DNA of 64,000 bases from an uncultured Chlorobiota bacterium. GTDB lineage: Bacteria; Bacteroidota; Ignavibacteria; UBA10030; UBA6906. How positions within the stretch are numbered: position 1 is the first letter of the stretch; every line of letters begins with the position of its first letter. Positions 61,659-64,000 of this stretch are shown here, piece by piece. The position numbers were made by a program, and so were the translations under genes. The notes under the pieces are model-generated. The model was not told the DNA's origin. It did no database searches and saw only the letters and a program-made list of their open reading frames with translations. The stretch lies in assembly GCA_900696645.1 (NCBI GenBank), contig CAADGV010000033.1, forward strand, positions 1 to 64,000, read 5' to 3'.

Positions 61659-61687
61659 TTGTTTGAGGTTGCGTTTTTCGTTATCTT
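61659..61687 (+). promoter_or_regulatory. Putative promoter of mnmA
   Basis: TTGTTT (61659-61664), 17-base spacer, TATCTT (61682-61687), 40 bases before the ATG. Confidence 0.5.
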
Positions 61688-61726
61688 GAACACTATGAAA
61701 ATGGTAGTTTCTTGAAGAATAGCGAA

Positions 61727-62833
61727 ATGGCTGACGAGAAGAAGAGAGTTGTTGTTGCTATGAGCGGAGGCGTGGATTCATCTGTTGTGGCCGGGATTCT
61801 CTCGGAGCAGGGATACGAGCTTATCGGGATAACAATTAAGACATACCGATACGAAGACGTTGGCGGGAATGTCGGCAGCGAGAGCAGTTGCTGCTCACTT
61901 GACGGGATCAATGATGCCCGAAGTGTGGCAGCGAAACTCGGATTTCCTCATTATGTTCTCGATTTCAGTGAGCGATTTGGCGCAGAGGTTATCGACAATT
62001 TTGTTGACGAGTACCTGAACGGCCGGACACCCAACCCGTGCGTTATCTGCAATCGCAAGATCAAGTGGGAAGAGTTAATACGAAAGTCTGATGCGCTCGA
62101 CGCAGACTATATCGCGACGGGGCACTATGCGAAAGTACAGTATGACGAGACGACACAGCGTTACTTTGTCTCGCGTGGCCGTGACGAGTCGAAGGACCAA
62201 TCATACGCTCTGTGGGGATTGACGCAGGAATCACTTAGCAAGACGCTGTTTCCGCTTGCTGAGATGACAAAGCCGGAGTCCCGCGCGCTCGGCGAGAAGT
62301 TCGGCCTTCCGAATATGCAGAAGGGCGAGAGCTACGAAATCTGCTTCATTCCAGACAACAATTATGAACGCTTCCTCAAGGAACGAATTCCACAGCTTGA
62401 GAAGCAGGTTTCTGACGGCGATATCGTTCTTGACGGAGAAGTGGTTGGAAAGCATCGCGGATTTCCCTTCTACACAATCGGACAGCGAAAGGGAATCGGC
62501 ATCGCCCGGCCTGAACCGCTGTACGTGACCTCTATAGACTCAACTGCAAATCGGATTGAAGTCGGGCTGGAGGACAAGTTGTACGCACGCGGTTTACTCG
62601 CCCGCAATGTCAATATGCAGAAGTATGCAGATTGCAGGCAGCCGTTGCGAGTGCACGCGAAAATCCGTTACAAAGACTCGGGCGGCATGGCAACCATCAA
62701 GCAGAACGATGACGGCAGAGTTGAAGTAATGTTTGATGAGAAACGTCGCGCCATTACGCCGGGGCAATCGGTTGTGTTCTACGAACAGGATGATATTGTT
62801 GGTGGCGGTATCATAGACGCCGTCATCACATAA
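61727..62833 (+). CDS. mnmA: tRNA-specific 2-thiouridylase MnmA
   Basis: MnmA adds sulfur to U34 of tRNA(Lys, Glu, Gln) as part of wobble-base modification. The 368-residue protein has the PP-loop SGGVDSS near residue 13, the catalytic pair Cys108 (CVICNRKIKW) and Cys206 (YEICFIPD), SKDQSY and GQRKGIGI, all at normal spacing. The ATG at 61727 gives the usual N-terminus; a TTG at 61712 is possible. A terminator follows. Confidence 0.97.
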   Translation: MADEKKRVVVAMSGGVDSSVVAGILSEQGYELIGITIKTYRYEDVGGNVGSESSCCSLDGINDARSVAAKLGFPHYVLDFSERFGAEVIDNFVDEYLNGRTPNPCVICNRKIKWEELIRKSDALDADYIATGHYAKVQYDETTQRYFVSRGRDESKDQSYALWGLTQESLSKTLFPLAEMTKPESRALGEKFGLPNMQKGESYEICFIPDNNYERFLKERIPQLEKQVSDGDIVLDGEVVGKHRGFPFYTIGQRKGIGIARPEPLYVTSIDSTANRIEVGLEDKLYARGLLARNVNMQKYADCRQPLRVHAKIRYKDSGGMATIKQNDDGRVEVMFDEKRRAITPGQSVVFYEQDDIVGGGIIDAVIT

Positions 62834-62884
62834 CAATTGAAAGGCAGGGCATGCTTCAAGTATGTGAGGCATGTCGTCTTAGTG

Positions 62885-62912
62885 AGTCACCTGAAGGAGG
62901 GTGACTTTTTTC
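62885..62912 (+). terminator. Terminator after mnmA
   Basis: AGTCACC (62885-62891) pairs with GGTGACT (62900-62906) around an 8-base loop, followed by a T run. It lies 21 bases before the transporter ATG. Confidence 0.85.
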
Positions 62913-62932
62913 ATTTCCTCAATTATTACACA

Positions 62933-64000
62933 ATGAACAATTCGATCAGGGAGTACCTCGGGGAATTTCGATTCCCGGAGATTGTCAAATTTGATTTCAC
63001 GCATATCAAAGGAGATTTGGTAGGCGGACTGACGTCTGCAATTGTGGCATTGCCGCTTGCGCTGGGCTTCGGCATTCTCGCATACAACGGAGACCCGCGA
63101 GGAGCTGTTGCCGGATTGTATGGCGCAATCTTTACCGGATTTTTTGCTTCGCTCTTCGGCGGAACTCCCCGGCAAATCACCGGTCCCACCGGCGGCATGA
63201 CGGTGATACTTACGCAATTGTACATCGAGTACGGCGGTGCCGATGCATTACTCGGCGCATGTCTGATTGCCGGCGTGTTGCAGGTTTTGTACGGATTCAT
63301 CAAGGCGGGTAGGTTTATCTCGTTCATCCCTTATCCTGTGATCGTTGGTTTCACGAACGGCATAGCTGTACTCATTTTTCTTCAGCAACTGAATCTCTTT
63401 GCCGGCGCGCCTGTTATCGGATTAGTTACCATTGCCGTTATTGTTGCCTCGCCCTACATTCACAAAAGCCTTCCGAAAGCATTGTTGGGTTTGATTGTAG
63501 GAACTGTAGCAGCTTCCTTTCTCTATTCCAATTGGGAATGGATGAGGCTGGCAGTCGATCCTCACACGTTTGAATTCTCAATCGCTGCAACGCTGAATGT
63601 TATTGGAGAAATCCCCCGCTCGTTTTCAGTGCCGAGTTTTCCTGACAACGACTGGAAAACGTGGTCGAAGCTCTTTCCTGCCGGACTCACGATTTCCCTC
63701 CTTGGCGCATTGGAGACATTGCTTGCCTCGGTTGTTGCCGACAGTGTTACAGGGGATCGCCACAACAGCAATCGTGAGCTTGTCGGGCAGGGAATCGGTA
63801 ATTTTGTCGCCGGATTGTTCGGCGGAATCGCCGGAACGGGAGCAATCGTACGCACGAATGTTAATATCCGTGCCGGCGGCGTAACAAAATTGTCGGGCAT
63901 GTTCCACGCTGTTGTGTTGGTTGTGGTGATGCTTCTTCTGGCATCTCTTGTCGCTACGGTTCCGCTTGTCGTCCTTGCGGGCGTTCTCATGATGACTGCT
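62933..64000 (+). CDS. SulP family anion transporter (partial, runs off window)
   Basis: The first 356 residues of a SulP-family inner membrane transporter are present (sulfate, bicarbonate or other anion). The N-terminal part reads FDFTHIKGDLVGGLTSAIVALPLALGFG, then GGTPRQITGPTGGMTVIL and FIPYPVIVGFTNGIAVLIF. GGIAGTGAIVRTNVNIRAGG is the conserved SulP segment after the central helices. The last TM helices and the C-terminal STAS domain, if present, lie beyond the window. No stop codon occurs before 64000. The ATG at 62933 follows the mnmA terminator. Confidence 0.92.
   Translation, partial: MNNSIREYLGEFRFPEIVKFDFTHIKGDLVGGLTSAIVALPLALGFGILAYNGDPRGAVAGLYGAIFTGFFASLFGGTPRQITGPTGGMTVILTQLYIEYGGADALLGACLIAGVLQVLYGFIKAGRFISFIPYPVIVGFTNGIAVLIFLQQLNLFAGAPVIGLVTIAVIVASPYIHKSLPKALLGLIVGTVAASFLYSNWEWMRLAVDPHTFEFSIAATLNVIGEIPRSFSVPSFPDNDWKTWSKLFPAGLTISLLGALETLLASVVADSVTGDRHNSNRELVGQGIGNFVAGLFGGIAGTGAIVRTNVNIRAGGVTKLSGMFHAVVLVVVMLLLASLVATVPLVVLAGVLMMTA

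Noticed and set aside
1-64000. CRISPR array, insertion sequences, prophage or integron
   Set aside because: No spaced direct repeats, transposase, integrase or phage structural genes could be found; the only tandem repeats are the heptamers and the 39-base coding repeats.

Overview
The window is a dense chromosomal segment of about 50% GC. It looks like a member of the Ignavibacteria or a close relative in the Bacteroidota/FCB supergroup. The evidence is two secreted proteins with type IX secretion (T9SS) C-terminal sorting domains, one with the NYPNPFNPST motif frequent in Ignavibacteria-type genomes; three PorV/PorQ-like barrels; a DUF4835/PorD protein; a TonB receptor with a carboxypeptidase-regulatory-like N-terminus; and an Alternative Complex III plus caa3 oxidase block like that of Rhodothermus-type aerobes. 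I found no rRNA, tRNA, CRISPR array, transposase or phage gene. Fifty-five protein genes are supported; the last runs off the right edge.

Layout. 1-6126: a perfect heptanucleotide tandem array, then glycan genes (DegT aminotransferase, SIS/hexuloisomerase-like protein, PglC-type phosphoglycosyl transferase, PglF/CapD-type dehydratase) and a convergent O-antigen ligase. 6386-14023: LiaF-like membrane protein, half-length asparaginase, DPP-IV-like peptidase, citrate synthase, radical SAM protein, CorA. 14126-27314: one long respiratory unit behind a consensus-like promoter: actABCDEF, a small membrane protein, SCO, coxB-A-C-D of an A2-type caa3 oxidase, and a cyclase-family lipoprotein. Quinol electrons would pass through ACIII to the cytochrome-c-fused oxidase. 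27437-31792: aspartate kinase, endonuclease III-like protein and two GT9 glycosyltransferases, overlapping by 4 bases. 31798-37924 (minus): thioredoxin-like protein, an envelope operon (lipoprotein, T9SS cargo, two PorV-like barrels) and an M50 protease.

38014-41073 is the most unusual part. A minus-strand gene encodes a short exported peptide made of four identical 13-residue repeats whose nucleotide differences are all synonymous. It has its own promoter, a long structured leader and a terminator. It is divergent from an eight-TM protein followed by an AAA+ regulator that lacks the GAFTGA loop. 41075-51196: GT2 enzyme, lipoprotein/TonB receptor pair, T9SS cargo, TatD-radical SAM fusion, a third GT9 and a HEAT-cyclophilin fusion. 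51219-55109: PorD-like protein, PorQ-like barrel and an exported helix-hairpin-helix protein. 55267-64000: histidine kinase operon with a prolyl oligopeptidase, a membrane-anchored histidine phosphatase, a single-domain response regulator, mnmA and a partial SulP transporter.

By eye, thirteen putative promoters share TTGnnn, a 17-base spacer and (with most close to it) TAnnTT. I searched with that spacing in mind, so this needs statistical testing. Function assignments rest on motif recognition only; no database search was possible.
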